Shown in pieces: positions 42,320-52,355 of a stretch of DNA of 64,000 nucleotides. A program made the translations under genes and the position numbers. Origin of the DNA: Leeuwenhoekiella sp. MAR_2009_132 (GTDB lineage Bacteria; Bacteroidota; Bacteroidia; Flavobacteriales; Flavobacteriaceae); NCBI RefSeq assembly GCF_000687915.1, contig NZ_JHZY01000004.1, positions 379,501-443,500 of the forward strand. Direction: 5' to 3'. Below the pieces are notes generated by a model, which was not told the DNA's origin, ran no database searches, and worked only from the letters and a program-made list of their open reading frames with translations. Position 1 is the first letter of the stretch, and each line of letters starts with the position of its first letter.

Positions 42320-43816
42320 ATGAAAAATATTCTCATACTCCTATTCATAGGTTTAAGTGGGCAGGTATTTTATGCCCAAACCGTAAGCGATGCGGTACGG
42401 TACAGTTCACAAGACATTACGGGTACCGCAAGGTATCGTGGTGTTAGCGGTGCATTTGGCGCCTTAGGCGGTGACGTTTCTGCTATTAACAACAATCCGG
42501 CAGGTTCAGCAGTTTTTAATAAAAGCTTTGTATCATTATCCTTATCATCTGGAAACTATGATAATCAAACTTATTATAATGATGGTATTACTGTTTCTGA
42601 CAAATCTGATATAGACTTAAACCAGTTTGGAGGTGTATTTGTTTCTCAAGGAAACGGTAAACTTAGAAAGTTTGCATTTAGTTTTAATTATGATCGTTCA
42701 AACGATTTTGACAACGGGTATGTGGCTTCAGGTACAAGTACAAATTCTATTGCAGATTACTTTTCAGGATATGCGCAGGGAGTTCCATTAGATCTTTTAG
42801 AATTGCGAGATGATGAAACTACAGCAAGTTTATATCAATTTTTAGGCGAAAATGAAAGTTTTGGTGCGCAACAAGCTTTTTTAGGATATCAGGGATATTT
42901 AATAAATCCTGAAACTGACAACATCAACAATACAAACTATACTAGCGCTCAGAACGGCAATTCGTTTGATCAGGAATATCAGTATTTAAGTTATGGTAAT
43001 AATAGTAGATTTACATTTAACGCAGCTGCACAGGTTTCTGAAAATTTGTATTTGGGAATAAATTTAAATGCACATACATTTAATTTCAGAAAAGAAACTA
43101 TTCTCTTTGAGAATGCAAATGGCTCAGCAAACGCAGTATCAAGCACACGGTTTGATAATGAATTAAGAACTTATGGTACTGGCGCATCCTTGCAATTAGG
43201 AGGTATTTATCATATTTCTCCAAGTTTACGCTTAGGAGCTACCTATGATACTCCTACGTATTACACTATTTCTGAAGAAACTGACCAATATTTATCGACC
43301 AACGGAATTAATGGCAATGTCGTTTTATCTCCAAATGTCACCAACATATATGAAGATTATGATCTTCAAACACCCGGAAAAGCAACAGGTAGTATAGCAT
43401 ATATTTTTGGCTCTAACGGATTTATAAGCTTTGATTACTCATATGAAGATTATACGTCTATGAAATACAGACCAGATAATGATGTTTTTTTTCAGCAAGT
43501 AAATGCAAATATTGAGAATCAATTAACGGGCGCCTCTACGTATAAAATAGGAGGTGAGTTTCTTTCTGGTGACTGGAGTTTTAGAGGAGGTTATAAATTT
43601 ATAGAAAGTCCTTACAAAAACGATGCAATTTTAAGTGACCGTAGTGGTTACTCCTTAGGTCTGGGTTATGCAATAGGTAATGCACGAATTGATTTAGCAT
43701 ATGACTGGGCAAAACAGCAAAGTAATACAGCTTTGTATGATGGGGCATTTGCTAACACAGCATATATAGACACAATAAATACAAATATTGTCGCATCTCT
43801 CTCTTTTCAGCTTTAA
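42320..43816 (+). CDS. FadL/OmpP1/TodX-like outer-membrane transport protein
   Basis: The 498-residue protein has a signal peptide (about 1-19, ending YAQ) and the N-terminal block TARYRGVSGAFGALGGDVSA followed by NNNPAGSAVF, which is characteristic of the OmpP1/FadL/TodX family, plus beta-strand repeats to the C-terminus (IVASLSFQL). Family members form a barrel that takes up hydrophobic compounds. Start 22 bases after the GYF-rich lipoprotein suggests cotranscription; a terminator follows. Substrate cannot be inferred. Confidence 0.85.
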   Translation: MKNILILLFIGLSGQVFYAQTVSDAVRYSSQDITGTARYRGVSGAFGALGGDVSAINNNPAGSAVFNKSFVSLSLSSGNYDNQTYYNDGITVSDKSDIDLNQFGGVFVSQGNGKLRKFAFSFNYDRSNDFDNGYVASGTSTNSIADYFSGYAQGVPLDLLELRDDETTASLYQFLGENESFGAQQAFLGYQGYLINPETDNINNTNYTSAQNGNSFDQEYQYLSYGNNSRFTFNAAAQVSENLYLGINLNAHTFNFRKETILFENANGSANAVSSTRFDNELRTYGTGASLQLGGIYHISPSLRLGATYDTPTYYTISEETDQYLSTNGINGNVVLSPNVTNIYEDYDLQTPGKATGSIAYIFGSNGFISFDYSYEDYTSMKYRPDNDVFFQQVNANIENQLTGASTYKIGGEFLSGDWSFRGGYKFIESPYKNDAILSDRSGYSLGLGYAIGNARIDLAYDWAKQQSNTALYDGAFANTAYIDTINTNIVASLSFQL

Positions 43817-43838
43817 AGAATTTGCGCAAAGTAGTAGA

Positions 43839-43869
43839 AAACCCTCAAAATATTTTTGAGGGTTTTTTT
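43839..43869 (+). terminator. Terminator after the FadL-like gene
   Basis: AAACCCTCAAAA/TTTTGAGGGTTT (43839-43850 with 43854-43865), loop TAT, then T run to 43869. Confidence 0.85.
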
Positions 43870-43936
43870 GATCTTTAACATCTCTAACACAATTAAAACT
43901 GATGACTTTAAGACGTTTTTAAATTGTTAAATTAAC

Positions 43937-43944
43937 TATCTTTG
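43937..43944 (+). promoter_or_regulatory. -7 element of the folE operon
   Basis: TATCTTTG, a full match to TAnnTTTG, 35 bases before the folE start; 18-20 bases upstream there is only a T run (43916-43920), so the -33 part is imperfect. Confidence 0.6.
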
Positions 43945-43978
43945 CAAGCCTTTAGCCTAAGCAGCGACTAATAGCTTT

Positions 43979-44665
43979 ATGAATATGAATTTTGAAAACG
44001 AAGAACTAAAAGCAATCGATGAAGCAGGTGATAATCACCACAGCGCTTCAGCCGAAACTCCCCTAAGAGAAGATGCTTTTGAAATGAGTGATGCTGAAAA
44101 AATTGCTCTTATTAAGGATGATGTAACTCACATTATGCAAACATTAGGCTTAGATCTTACAGATGACAGTTTAAAAGGAACTCCAAACCGAGTTGCTAAA
44201 ATGTTTGTAAATGAGATATTTGGAGGTCTTAATCCACAGCGAAAGCCTAAAGCTTCAACCTTTGAAAATAATTATAAATACGGCGAAATGCTTGTAGAGA
44301 AAAACATTACTGTTTACTCAACCTGCGAGCACCACTTATTACCTATCGTAGGTAGAGCGCACGTAGCTTATATTTCTAACGGTAGCGTTGTAGGACTTTC
44401 TAAAATGAATCGTATTGTAGATTATTATGCTAAGCGACCACAGGTTCAGGAACGCCTTACGATGCAAGTGGTTCAAGAATTACAAAAGGCTTTAGGAACT
44501 CAGGACGTTGCATGTGTTATTGATGCAAAGCACCTGTGTGTAAATAGCCGCGGCATTCGCGATATTGAAAGCAGCACAGTAACAAGTGAATTTGGCGGAA
44601 GATTTAAAGAAGAATCTGTACGTCGTGAATTTCTAGATTACATTAAATTAGATACTGCTTTTTAA
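43979..44665 (+). CDS. folE: GTP cyclohydrolase I
   Basis: The 228-residue enzyme makes 7,8-dihydroneopterin triphosphate from GTP, first step to folate and queuosine. Zinc ligands are visible in STCEHHLLPIVGRAHVAYIS (about 118-137) and the AKHLCVNSRGI segment (Cys about 182). DDSLKGTPNRVAKMFVNEIF is the substrate-pocket block. An acidic N-terminal extension of about 35 residues precedes the core; ATG at residue 3 is an alternative start. cysS follows after 44 bases. QueE (59381-60013), of the preQ0 branch using the same product, is in the window but unlinked. Confidence 0.97.
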   Translation: MNMNFENEELKAIDEAGDNHHSASAETPLREDAFEMSDAEKIALIKDDVTHIMQTLGLDLTDDSLKGTPNRVAKMFVNEIFGGLNPQRKPKASTFENNYKYGEMLVEKNITVYSTCEHHLLPIVGRAHVAYISNGSVVGLSKMNRIVDYYAKRPQVQERLTMQVVQELQKALGTQDVACVIDAKHLCVNSRGIRDIESSTVTSEFGGRFKEESVRREFLDYIKLDTAF

Positions 44666-44709
44666 GCAACGTACTTCTCATTTAACATAAGCATATACAA
44701 ACCATTTTT

Positions 44710-46197
44710 ATGACGTCATTGTATTCTAATCAAGCCGTTACTCTTTACAATTCTTTATCTGGCGAAAAGGAACTTTTTAAACCGATATTAGAAGGAAACG
44801 TAGGGATGTATGTTTGCGGACCTACAGTTTACAGTAATGTACATTTAGGTAACGTACGCACGTTTATGTCTTTTGATATGATTTTTAGATATCTAAAGCA
44901 TTTAGGTTACAAAGTACGCTATGTTAGAAATATCACAGATGCGGGTCATTTAACAGATGATGCAGATGAGGGTGAAGATAAAATATCTAAAAAAGCAAGA
45001 CTAGAACAAATAGAGCCTATGGAGGTTGTACAACAGTACACTATAGACTTTCATACCATACTTCAAAAATTTAATTGCCTTCCTCCCAGCATAGAACCTA
45101 CCGCAACAGGGCATATCATTGAACAGATAGAAATTATCAAGGAAATTTTAGAGAACGGATATGCGTATACTAAAAATGGATCTGTTTATTTTGACGTTCT
45201 AAAATTTAATGAAACTCATAATTACGGCAAACTGAGTGGTAGATTACTTGAGGATATGATTACCAATACTCGAGAACTTACTGCTCAAAGTGAAAAGAAA
45301 AATGCTCAGGATTTTGCACTTTGGAAAAAAGCAGAACCCCAGCACATTATGCGCTGGCCATCACCCTGGGGTGACGGTTTCCCGGGTTGGCACTTAGAGT
45401 GTACAGCTATGAGTACAAAATACCTTGGCGAAAAATTTGATATTCACGGTGGTGGTATGGATTTAAAATTTCCGCATCACGAGTGTGAGATTGCTCAATC
45501 TGAAGCATCAAACGGTAAAGACCCGGTTAATTATTGGCTGCATGCAAATATGCTTACCCTTAATGGCAAAAAAATGTCTAAAAGCACCGGTAACAATATT
45601 TTTCCGGCTGAAATTTTTAGCGGTGAAAGCCCTTTTTTAACAAAAGGTTACTCCCCCAGTGTTGCGCGCTTCTTCATAATGCAGGCACATTACCGCAGTG
45701 TTCTTGATTTTAGTAATGATGCGTTACTCGCAAGCGAAAAAGGATTTAACCGTCTTATGGAAGCCATTAATTTGCTTGAGGGATTACCTACTTCAGCACA
45801 AAGTTCAATAGATGTAGCATCCTGGTCACAATCGTGTTATGATGCGATGAATGATGATTTTAACTCACCTATTTTAATAGCCCAACTTTTTGAAGGAGCT
45901 AAGTTTATTCATCAGATTAAAGAAGGCAAAGCCACAATAACTAAGACAGACCTTGAAGCATTTCAAAAAGTCATTCATTCGTTTGTTTTTGATATTTTAG
46001 GCCTTGAAGATTTAAATGCTACAGCTGAGTCTAATTCAGATAAACTTAACGGTGCGATTGAGTTATTAATTCAACTTCGAAAAGACGCCCGTGCTAACAA
46101 AGATTTTGCAACCAGTGATCAAATAAGAGATCAACTTCTAGAATTAGGGATTCAACTTAAGGATGGTCGAGATGGAACCACATATACATTCTCCTAA
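44710..46197 (+). CDS. cysS: Cysteinyl-tRNA synthetase
   Basis: The 495-residue class I synthetase has the HIGH-like [12 protein letters not shown] (about 35-46) preceded by the zinc Cys in MYVCGPTVY, the [10 protein letters not shown] block (about 230-239), HHECEIAQ (zinc ligands) and KMSKSTGN (about 291-298). Length and layout fit the bacterial family. It is followed by yidD, lgt, a DUF192 lipoprotein and glsA with short gaps, a likely operon from folE onward. Confidence 0.97.
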   Translation: MTSLYSNQAVTLYNSLSGEKELFKPILEGNVGMYVCGPTVYSNVHLGNVRTFMSFDMIFRYLKHLGYKVRYVRNITDAGHLTDDADEGEDKISKKARLEQIEPMEVVQQYTIDFHTILQKFNCLPPSIEPTATGHIIEQIEIIKEILENGYAYTKNGSVYFDVLKFNETHNYGKLSGRLLEDMITNTRELTAQSEKKNAQDFALWKKAEPQHIMRWPSPWGDGFPGWHLECTAMSTKYLGEKFDIHGGGMDLKFPHHECEIAQSEASNGKDPVNYWLHANMLTLNGKKMSKSTGNNIFPAEIFSGESPFLTKGYSPSVARFFIMQAHYRSVLDFSNDALLASEKGFNRLMEAINLLEGLPTSAQSSIDVASWSQSCYDAMNDDFNSPILIAQLFEGAKFIHQIKEGKATITKTDLEAFQKVIHSFVFDILGLEDLNATAESNSDKLNGAIELLIQLRKDARANKDFATSDQIRDQLLELGIQLKDGRDGTTYTFS

Positions 46198-46210
46198 ATA
46201 ATAATTGAAG

Positions 46211-46459
46211 GTGAAAAATTTAGCTAAAAACATACTTATTTTTCCCATTCGTTTATATCAAAAATTTGTATCGCCTATTTTGCCTCCTGCCTGCAGGTAT
46301 GAACCCACGTGTTCTCATTATAGCGTAGAAGCCATTCAAACGTACGGGGTTTTTAAGGGAATGTGGTTAGCAATAAAACGTATTGCAAGTTGTAATCCCT
46401 GGGGCGGCTCTGGTTATGACCCTGTCCCTAAACGGGAAAATCACCATTCACATAATTAA
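46211..46459 (+). CDS. yidD: YidD membrane-protein insertion efficiency factor
   Basis: About 82 residues from GTG at 46211; TTG at 46205 is an alternative that adds two residues. It contains the complete YidD pattern: an N-terminal amphipathic helix ([12 protein letters not shown]), [19 protein letters not shown] with conserved cysteines, and the C-terminal [17 protein letters not shown]. It is thought to assist YidC-dependent insertion at the inner membrane. Gap to cysS is 13 bases and to lgt 56 bases. Confidence 0.95.
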   Translation: MKNLAKNILIFPIRLYQKFVSPILPPACRYEPTCSHYSVEAIQTYGVFKGMWLAIKRIASCNPWGGSGYDPVPKRENHHSHN

Positions 46460-46515
46460 TATAAAAACAACTTAGAAGCCTACAGGCTTTTATATATTTA
46501 CGCACAAAACTTTTT

Positions 46516-47457
46516 ATGCTTATGCTTCCTTTAAAAATGACTTGGAATCCTTCTACAGGCTTAGATCTGGGATTTTTAACCATACATTATTATAGCCTTA
46601 TGTTTGTTCTGGCCTTTTCTCTAGGCTGGTATTTAATGAAGAAAGTTTATAAGTACGAGGGTGTCGAGGAAGAAAAACTAGATCCTTTATTTATCTATTC
46701 GGTTTTAGCAATCTTACTAGGTGCACGATTAGGACATGTTTTCTTTTATCAAACCGAATTATTATGGGAAGATCCGCTATCGGTTTTACTTCCATTTAGA
46801 TTTGTACCCGAGATAGAATACACCGGTTTTCAGGGTTTGGCAAGTCACGGCGCTGCAATAGGTATGATTTTCGCCATGTACCTGTACAATAAAAAAATAT
46901 TAAAAAAGAGTGTCTTGTGGTTATTAGACCGCGTAATACTCCCTGTTTCCTTGGGTGCTATTTTTGTGCGTATAGGTAACTTCTTTAACTCTGAAATGGT
47001 AGGAAAAATAACCGATTCTAATCTCGGAATTAAATTTGTTCAGGATCAATACAATAAATACGAGGTGCAACGCCTTACCGGAATTCCTAATGAGCATAAA
47101 GCTTTTAGAGCACTTACAGACGATCCTCAATTTGCAAATTATATTGCAGATATACCATATCGTTTTCCGGGTCAGCTAATGGAAGCTACAGGTTATGTTT
47201 TTGTCTTTCTAATTTTGATGTTTGTGTATTGGAAAACTGAACTACGCAAAAAAGAAGGACTCATTTTCGGTTTATTTCTCGTGCTTTTATGGACGGTTCG
47301 ATTTATTGTAGAATATTTTAAAAGAGCACAGGTAGAAGGTCGTGAAAATTGGATCTTTGGGTTGAATACCGGTCAAATACTGAGTGTTCCTTTTATACTT
47401 ATTGGAATATTTTTAATTATACGCGGTTTTAATCAAAAGAAAAACCCTAAATACTAA
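46516..47457 (+). CDS. lgt: Prolipoprotein diacylglyceryl transferase
   Basis: The 313-residue inner-membrane enzyme adds a diacylglyceryl group to the lipobox cysteine, needed for the many lipoproteins in this window. Family features are about seven membrane helices, the GYQGFASHGAAIG-like FQGLASHGAAIGMIFA (about 113-128), the signature RIGNFFNSEMVG (about 155-166) and RFPGQLMEA (about 216-224). Met residues at positions 3 and 8 are alternative starts. Preceded by yidD, followed 5 bases later by a DUF192 lipoprotein. Confidence 0.96.
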   Translation: MLMLPLKMTWNPSTGLDLGFLTIHYYSLMFVLAFSLGWYLMKKVYKYEGVEEEKLDPLFIYSVLAILLGARLGHVFFYQTELLWEDPLSVLLPFRFVPEIEYTGFQGLASHGAAIGMIFAMYLYNKKILKKSVLWLLDRVILPVSLGAIFVRIGNFFNSEMVGKITDSNLGIKFVQDQYNKYEVQRLTGIPNEHKAFRALTDDPQFANYIADIPYRFPGQLMEATGYVFVFLILMFVYWKTELRKKEGLIFGLFLVLLWTVRFIVEYFKRAQVEGRENWIFGLNTGQILSVPFILIGIFLIIRGFNQKKNPKY

Positions 47458-47462
47458 ATACA

Positions 47463-47948
47463 ATGTACCGTCAATTTCTTTTATTAATTATAACTGCTCT
47501 CGTACTCACTTCTTGTAAAGATGAGAATACTTCTGAAGAGAACGCATTAGATCAAGCCCCTATTACATTCACTAAAGAAGGAGAACTCAACATAATTAAA
47601 GTAGACAGCAGCACTAAAGCCTTAGATATAGAATTTGCTGAAACAGAATACGAGACCTCTACGGGTCTTATGTATAGAGAATCTATGGAAGGAAATCAAG
47701 GTATGCTTTTCATCTTTCAAGATGAGCGACCTCACAATTTCTATATGAAAAACACTTACATCCCGTTAGATTTATTTTTCATTACTAAAGATAAAAAAAT
47801 TGCCACTATCATTGAGAATGCGATGCCTCTTGATGAATCTAATCTACCTTCAGAAGTACCGGTTACTTATGTTCTTGAAACTAATGCGGGTTTTGCAAAA
47901 GAATGGAATATTAAAGAAGGAGACTCTGTAAGCTGGACACGTAATTAA
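47463..47948 (+). CDS. DUF192 lipoprotein
   Basis: The 161-residue protein has a lipobox at Cys18 (VLTSC) and one DUF192 domain (about 45-158) with the signature TGLMYRESMEGNQGMLFIF (about 79-97), ERPHNFYMKNTYIPLDLFFI and GFAKEWNIKEGDSV. The domain's role is unknown. It follows lgt by 5 bases and its stop is immediately followed by the ATG of glsA. Confidence 0.92.
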   Translation: MYRQFLLLIITALVLTSCKDENTSEENALDQAPITFTKEGELNIIKVDSSTKALDIEFAETEYETSTGLMYRESMEGNQGMLFIFQDERPHNFYMKNTYIPLDLFFITKDKKIATIIENAMPLDESNLPSEVPVTYVLETNAGFAKEWNIKEGDSVSWTRN

Positions 47949-48866
47949 ATGGATTATCAAAAAGTTCTTGATGAGATAGTTGCAGAAATCTCTCTGTTTA
48001 ACGCAGCAGGCAAAGTAGCAACCTACATACCTGAGCTAGGGAACGTAGATCCTAATAAGTTTGGTATTTATCTTCAATGCACAGACGGAAAAGGATACGC
48101 TACCGGAGATGCTTTAGAACGCTTTTCAATACAAAGTATATCAAAGGTTTTAAGCCTGTCACTTGCTCTTAAATTAGTAGGCAATCATATCTGGACGCGT
48201 ATAGGCGTAGAACCCTCTGGAGACCCTTTTAATTCGCTTGTTCAATTAGAATATGAGAAAGGTATTCCACGCAATCCGTTTATTAATGCCGGGGCTCTCG
48301 TAGTGGCAGATATTTTGATGTCTGAACTTGATAATCCTAAGGAAGAACTACTTCAATACGTAAGAGATCTCGCCGAAGATCAAACCATAGAATACAATCA
48401 TAAAGTTGCTGCTTCAGAAATGGAGCACAAATATCGTAATGCTGCACTAACGCATCTTATGAAGGACTTTGGTAATATCAAAAATGATGTTAATGAGGTT
48501 TTAGATTTTTATTTTCATCAGTGTGCTATAGCGATGAATTGTAAACAGCTGGCACAAGCCTTTACAATTTTTCTTAACTACGGAAAATATGATTTGAGCT
48601 CAGAAGCCGCTGTACTAGATTCTACATTAGCAAAACGTATTAATGCATTAATGCTTACCTGTGGGTTTTATGATGAGTCTGGTGAGTTTGCGTTTAGCGT
48701 AGGTTTACCGGGTAAAAGTGGTGTGGGCGGAGGCATTGTAGCCTTGCATCCTAAATATTACAGTATAGCGGTTTGGAGTCCACCTTTGAATTCTAAAGGT
48801 AATTCTGAATTAGGACTAAAAGCACTGGAGCTTCTTACAACTAAAACAGAGCAATCTGTATTCTAA
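47949..48866 (+). CDS. glsA: Glutaminase
   Basis: The 305-residue enzyme hydrolyses glutamine to glutamate and ammonia in the cytoplasm. The catalytic Ser-x-x-Lys is in FSIQSISKVLSLSLAL (about 58-73), with PFINAGALVVADILM (about 112-126), EMEHKYRNAALTHLM and GVGGGIVALHPK near the C-terminus. Length matches GlsA/YbaS. Its ATG abuts the DUF192 stop, so it is the last gene of the folE-cysS-yidD-lgt operon; a strong terminator follows. Confidence 0.96.
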   Translation: MDYQKVLDEIVAEISLFNAAGKVATYIPELGNVDPNKFGIYLQCTDGKGYATGDALERFSIQSISKVLSLSLALKLVGNHIWTRIGVEPSGDPFNSLVQLEYEKGIPRNPFINAGALVVADILMSELDNPKEELLQYVRDLAEDQTIEYNHKVAASEMEHKYRNAALTHLMKDFGNIKNDVNEVLDFYFHQCAIAMNCKQLAQAFTIFLNYGKYDLSSEAAVLDSTLAKRINALMLTCGFYDESGEFAFSVGLPGKSGVGGGIVALHPKYYSIAVWSPPLNSKGNSELGLKALELLTTKTEQSVF

Positions 48867-48901
48867 ATAAACCCAAGAATACTTTTAAGTATTAGGCATA
48901 A

Positions 48902-48942
48902 AAAAAGAGAGCCGATAGTTTTAAACTATCGGCTCTCTTTTT
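48902..48942. terminator. Bidirectional terminator between glsA and secDF
   Basis: A stem of about 19 bp (AAAAAGAGAGCCGATAGTT and its complement, 48902-48920 with 48924-48942) with a 3-base loop between convergent genes. Confidence 0.88.
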
Positions 48943-48960
48943 ATGAATTAAATTCAGTAG

Positions 48961-51900
48961 TTAAGCTACTGTCTCTTCTTCAACTTCTACTTCAGGCTTT
49001 AAAGCCTTTTTCTGTATCGTATCAAACATAACCGGCGTTGCGATAAAGATAGATGAGTATGTACCTACTACAACACCCACAATCAATGCAAACATGAAGC
49101 CCATTATACTAGCACCTCCAAAAATGAAGATCGCAAGTAATACGATTAATGTAGTCATCGAGGTATTTAACGTACGGCTTATAGTACTGTTGATTGCCTG
49201 ATTTATTATAAGATCCATTTTACGAGTAGGACCATATTCTTTCATAAATTCTCTGATACGGTCAAATACAACCACCGTATCATTCAGCGAGTATCCAATT
49301 ACTGTAAGAATCGCAGCGATGAATGACTGATCTACTTCCATATTAAATGGCATAAACTTATAAGTCAATGAGAAGATACCTAAAACAATTAATACATCGT
49401 GGAATACTGCAGCGACAGCTCCCAATGAAAATTGCCATCTTCTAAAACGTAATAAGATGTATAAGAACACCACTACAAGAGAACCTAAAACTGCCCAGAA
49501 TGAATCTTTCTTTATATCATCTGCGATAGTAGGACCTACTTTATTATACTCAAGTATACCTATTTTAGCTTCACTAGACCCACCTTTTACAAATTGAGCA
49601 TAAGTAAGATCTCCTGGTAAATAACTACCTAAAGCAGAAAATAATTTTTGCTGAATATCATCATCAACTTCAGAAGCCTCTTCGTCAATTCTATATTTAG
49701 TAGTGATTTTTAACTGGTTTGCTTCACCATATGTTTTGGCCTGCGCACTTTCTAGTTCTGCAATCAGTTTACCTTCAACTTCACTAGCATTTACAGGTTG
49801 TTCAAAACGCACTGTGTAGTTACGACCACCTACGAAGTCTACCCCTTGATCTAAACCATTAGTAAATAAAGAAATTAAACTAACAATGATCAATGCACCA
49901 CTTACGATATAAGCAATTTTACGTTTTGCTAAGAAATCTTTATTGAAATTAGTGAATAAGTTACGTGTAGCTGCAGTACAGAATTCTAGTGACTTACCAT
50001 TTTTACCGTATCCGTCGATGAAGAGACGTGTAACAAAAATTGCTGTAAATAATGATGTTGCTATACCTATCATTAAAGTAGTAGCAAAACCTTGTATAGG
50101 TCCTGTACCAAATAAGAATAAAATTAAGGCAGTAAGGAATGTTGTTATGTTAGCATCAAGAATAGAAGAAAGTGCATTACTAAAACCATCTTTAATTGCA
50201 TCTTTTTGCGACTTACCTTTTGCAAGCTCTTCTTTAATACGCTCAAAAATAAGCACGTTTGCATCTACAGACATACCTATTGTAAGTACGATACCTGCAA
50301 TACCAGGAAGTGTAAGTACCGCTCCCAGACCAGCAAGAATTCCGAAAATAAATAAAATGTTTACTGCAAGAGCAATATCTGCAAAAAGACCTGCTTTACC
50401 GTAATAGAATACCATCCAAACTAGTACTAAAACCAATGCAAGTACAAAAGAAATCAAACCACTGTTGATAGCTTCCTGACCTAGTGAAGGACCTACAACG
50501 TCGTAAGAAATAATTTTTGCTGAAGCAGGTAATTTACCAGCTTTTAAAACATTTGCTAAATCCTGAGCTTCAGTAACCGTAAAACTACCAGAAATCTCTG
50601 TAGCACCACCTTTAATCTCCTGCTTAGCGGTTGCAGCAGAATAAACTACATCGTCAAGAACAATCGCGATAGCATTTCCTTCACTTGCAACTTCTCCTGT
50701 TAATTTAGCCCATTGTCCTGGACCCTGACCTTCAAAATCTATACCTACAGATGGTAAGCCAGATTGTGTGTATTGTTGACGAGAATCCTGTACCACATCA
50801 CCGTCCATAGCAGGAGTTCCGCTTCTGTCAGATTTTAATGCGTAAAGACCTACTACACTAGTTTCTCCTTCTGCAGTTCCCCATCTAAATTTTGCATAAC
50901 GCAAATCTTGTGGGCGTAAACGCACAACTTCCGGTTTAGATAAATAGCTGTTAATTGTCGCTGTATCTTTTGCCTGAGCATAACCTACAACAGCAGCCTG
51001 CCCATATTGTTGAATAGCAGGATTAAAGCTGAAAAGCTCAAATAAAGGATTATTCTGAGTAGTTGTGCTTACTGAATCTTCTTCACTAGCTAATAACTCT
51101 TCAATAGAATCATCTTTAGTTTCGGTAGAATCAACAGTAACAGCTTCTACCTCTTCATTTGTAGCAGGAGCTACAAGATCTTTAAGAACTGTATTTACCT
51201 CAAATAAATAAGGAGCAACGTTAGCTGCATAATGTGTTTTATAAAACTCTAACTGAGCAGTACTTTCTAACTGAAACTTCACGCGCTCAATATCTGTTGC
51301 ACCAGGAAGTTCAATAAGTATTCTTGATTGATTGTCTAAACGCTGAATATTAGGTTGAGTAACCCCAAACTTATCAATACGATTACGCAATACTTCAAAA
51401 GCAGACTTTATAGACTCTTCGACTTCTTTCTCAATAACAGGCTCAACCTCAGCATTACTCATGTTGAAGTTTACTTTCTCTCCTAAAGTAGTATTTGCAA
51501 AAATGTCTGGAGAAGCTAGTTTATTGTCTCCCGGAAGAGCATTAAAAGCATCGAAGAAATCATCAAGGAAACTATTTTGACTATCCTTTTGTGCTTCAGC
51601 AGCTTGATCTAATGCCTGGTTAAATGCAGGATCTGTACTGTTATTACTTAAACCTTTAAGAATATCTGCAACAGAAATCTCAAGAATAGCATTCATACCA
51701 CCTTTAAGATCCAGACCTTTATTAAGCTCTTTAGCTTTTGCATCATTGTAAGTAATACCTAAAGCGATAGGATTATTACCTACAGAATCTAAATAGCGAC
51801 GCTCTACTTCACCCCGTCTATCTACATAATCTTCTACAGTATTTGATACCTGACGCTCTGCGTAAGCCGAAGCTTCGTCTTCTGCCTTATTTGTAAAGTA

Positions 51901-51975
51901 CGTAAACGAAAGCTGGTATAAACTCACCAACCCAAATAAAATCGCAAATACTCGTATGAGTCCTTTATTCTGCAT
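48961..51975 (-). CDS. secDF: Protein translocase subunit SecDF (fused)
   Basis: From ATG at 51975 the protein has 1004 residues, starting MQNKGLIRVFAILFGLVSLY. An ORF opening at 52038 overlaps the promoter and is rejected. SecD (about 1-620) has the N-terminal helix, KGLDLKGGMNAILEISV, the large periplasmic region with IERVKFQLESTAQLEFYKTH, and the GMSVDANVLIFERIKEEL helix; SecF (about 650-1004) has GVDFVGGRNYTVRFEQPV and GYSLNDTVVVFDRIREFM. It uses proton flow to help complete Sec export. The fusion is common in Bacteroidetes. Confidence 0.96.
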   Translation of the reverse strand: MQNKGLIRVFAILFGLVSLYQLSFTYFTNKAEDEASAYAERQVSNTVEDYVDRRGEVERRYLDSVGNNPIALGITYNDAKAKELNKGLDLKGGMNAILEISVADILKGLSNNSTDPAFNQALDQAAEAQKDSQNSFLDDFFDAFNALPGDNKLASPDIFANTTLGEKVNFNMSNAEVEPVIEKEVEESIKSAFEVLRNRIDKFGVTQPNIQRLDNQSRILIELPGATDIERVKFQLESTAQLEFYKTHYAANVAPYLFEVNTVLKDLVAPATNEEVEAVTVDSTETKDDSIEELLASEEDSVSTTTQNNPLFELFSFNPAIQQYGQAAVVGYAQAKDTATINSYLSKPEVVRLRPQDLRYAKFRWGTAEGETSVVGLYALKSDRSGTPAMDGDVVQDSRQQYTQSGLPSVGIDFEGQGPGQWAKLTGEVASEGNAIAIVLDDVVYSAATAKQEIKGGATEISGSFTVTEAQDLANVLKAGKLPASAKIISYDVVGPSLGQEAINSGLISFVLALVLVLVWMVFYYGKAGLFADIALAVNILFIFGILAGLGAVLTLPGIAGIVLTIGMSVDANVLIFERIKEELAKGKSQKDAIKDGFSNALSSILDANITTFLTALILFLFGTGPIQGFATTLMIGIATSLFTAIFVTRLFIDGYGKNGKSLEFCTAATRNLFTNFNKDFLAKRKIAYIVSGALIIVSLISLFTNGLDQGVDFVGGRNYTVRFEQPVNASEVEGKLIAELESAQAKTYGEANQLKITTKYRIDEEASEVDDDIQQKLFSALGSYLPGDLTYAQFVKGGSSEAKIGILEYNKVGPTIADDIKKDSFWAVLGSLVVVFLYILLRFRRWQFSLGAVAAVFHDVLIVLGIFSLTYKFMPFNMEVDQSFIAAILTVIGYSLNDTVVVFDRIREFMKEYGPTRKMDLIINQAINSTISRTLNTSMTTLIVLLAIFIFGGASIMGFMFALIVGVVVGTYSSIFIATPVMFDTIQKKALKPEVEVEEETVA

Positions 51976-52035
51976 TATTCTATAAATATTTATTAATTCT
52001 TCCCGAACTTTTTCCGGGCAATTTTTTAAAACGTG

Positions 52036-52066
52036 CAAATATAGGGTTTCAATGCAGAAACGCCAA
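52036..52066 (-). promoter_or_regulatory. Promoter of secDF
   Basis: On the minus strand: TTG (52064-52066), 20 bases, TATATTTG (52036-52043). Predicted start near 52029, which excludes an upstream start codon at 52038 and leaves a leader of about 55 bases. Confidence 0.8.
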
Positions 52067-52308
52067 TAAATATATTTTAGATTCCTTTAACTTTTTAATA
52101 TTAAAACTAATTAATTAAAAACAGACCAATAATTTGTGAATCAATTATTTACGAAATAAATAAAATTCAGTCTTTACTATATAGCTACACAATCTTAAAA
52201 GCAGATACTTTAATCCTTTAATTTTTAATAGATATTAACCTCAATTTGCCGCTTAGTGACTTCCTCGAGATTTTTAAGAATTATACGTGCATTCAATTAG
52301 GTTTAAAA
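52067..52308. other. Gene-free stretch between secDF and mdh
   Basis: AT-rich; no ORF or RNA gene. Only the secDF promoter at its left edge and the mdh terminator at its right edge are recognised. Confidence 0.5.
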
Positions 52309-52337
52309 AAAAATGCCACCCCAAAGGTGGCATTTTT
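52309..52337 (-). terminator. Terminator of mdh
   Basis: AAAAATGCCACC/GGTGGCATTTTT (52309-52320 with 52326-52337), loop CCAAA, with a U-rich run on the minus strand; 19 bases after the mdh stop. Confidence 0.87.
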
Positions 52338-52355
52338 AATCAAAGTGATCTCAAA

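Noticed and set aside
49943..50404. 153-codon ORF antisense to secDF
   Set aside because: It lies wholly inside the well-supported secDF gene on the other strand, has no signature, and its composition is that of a shadow frame.
51976..52038. N-terminal extension of secDF
   Set aside because: It overlaps the secDF promoter (TATATTTG at 52036-52043, minus) and the added residues precede the natural membrane helix.
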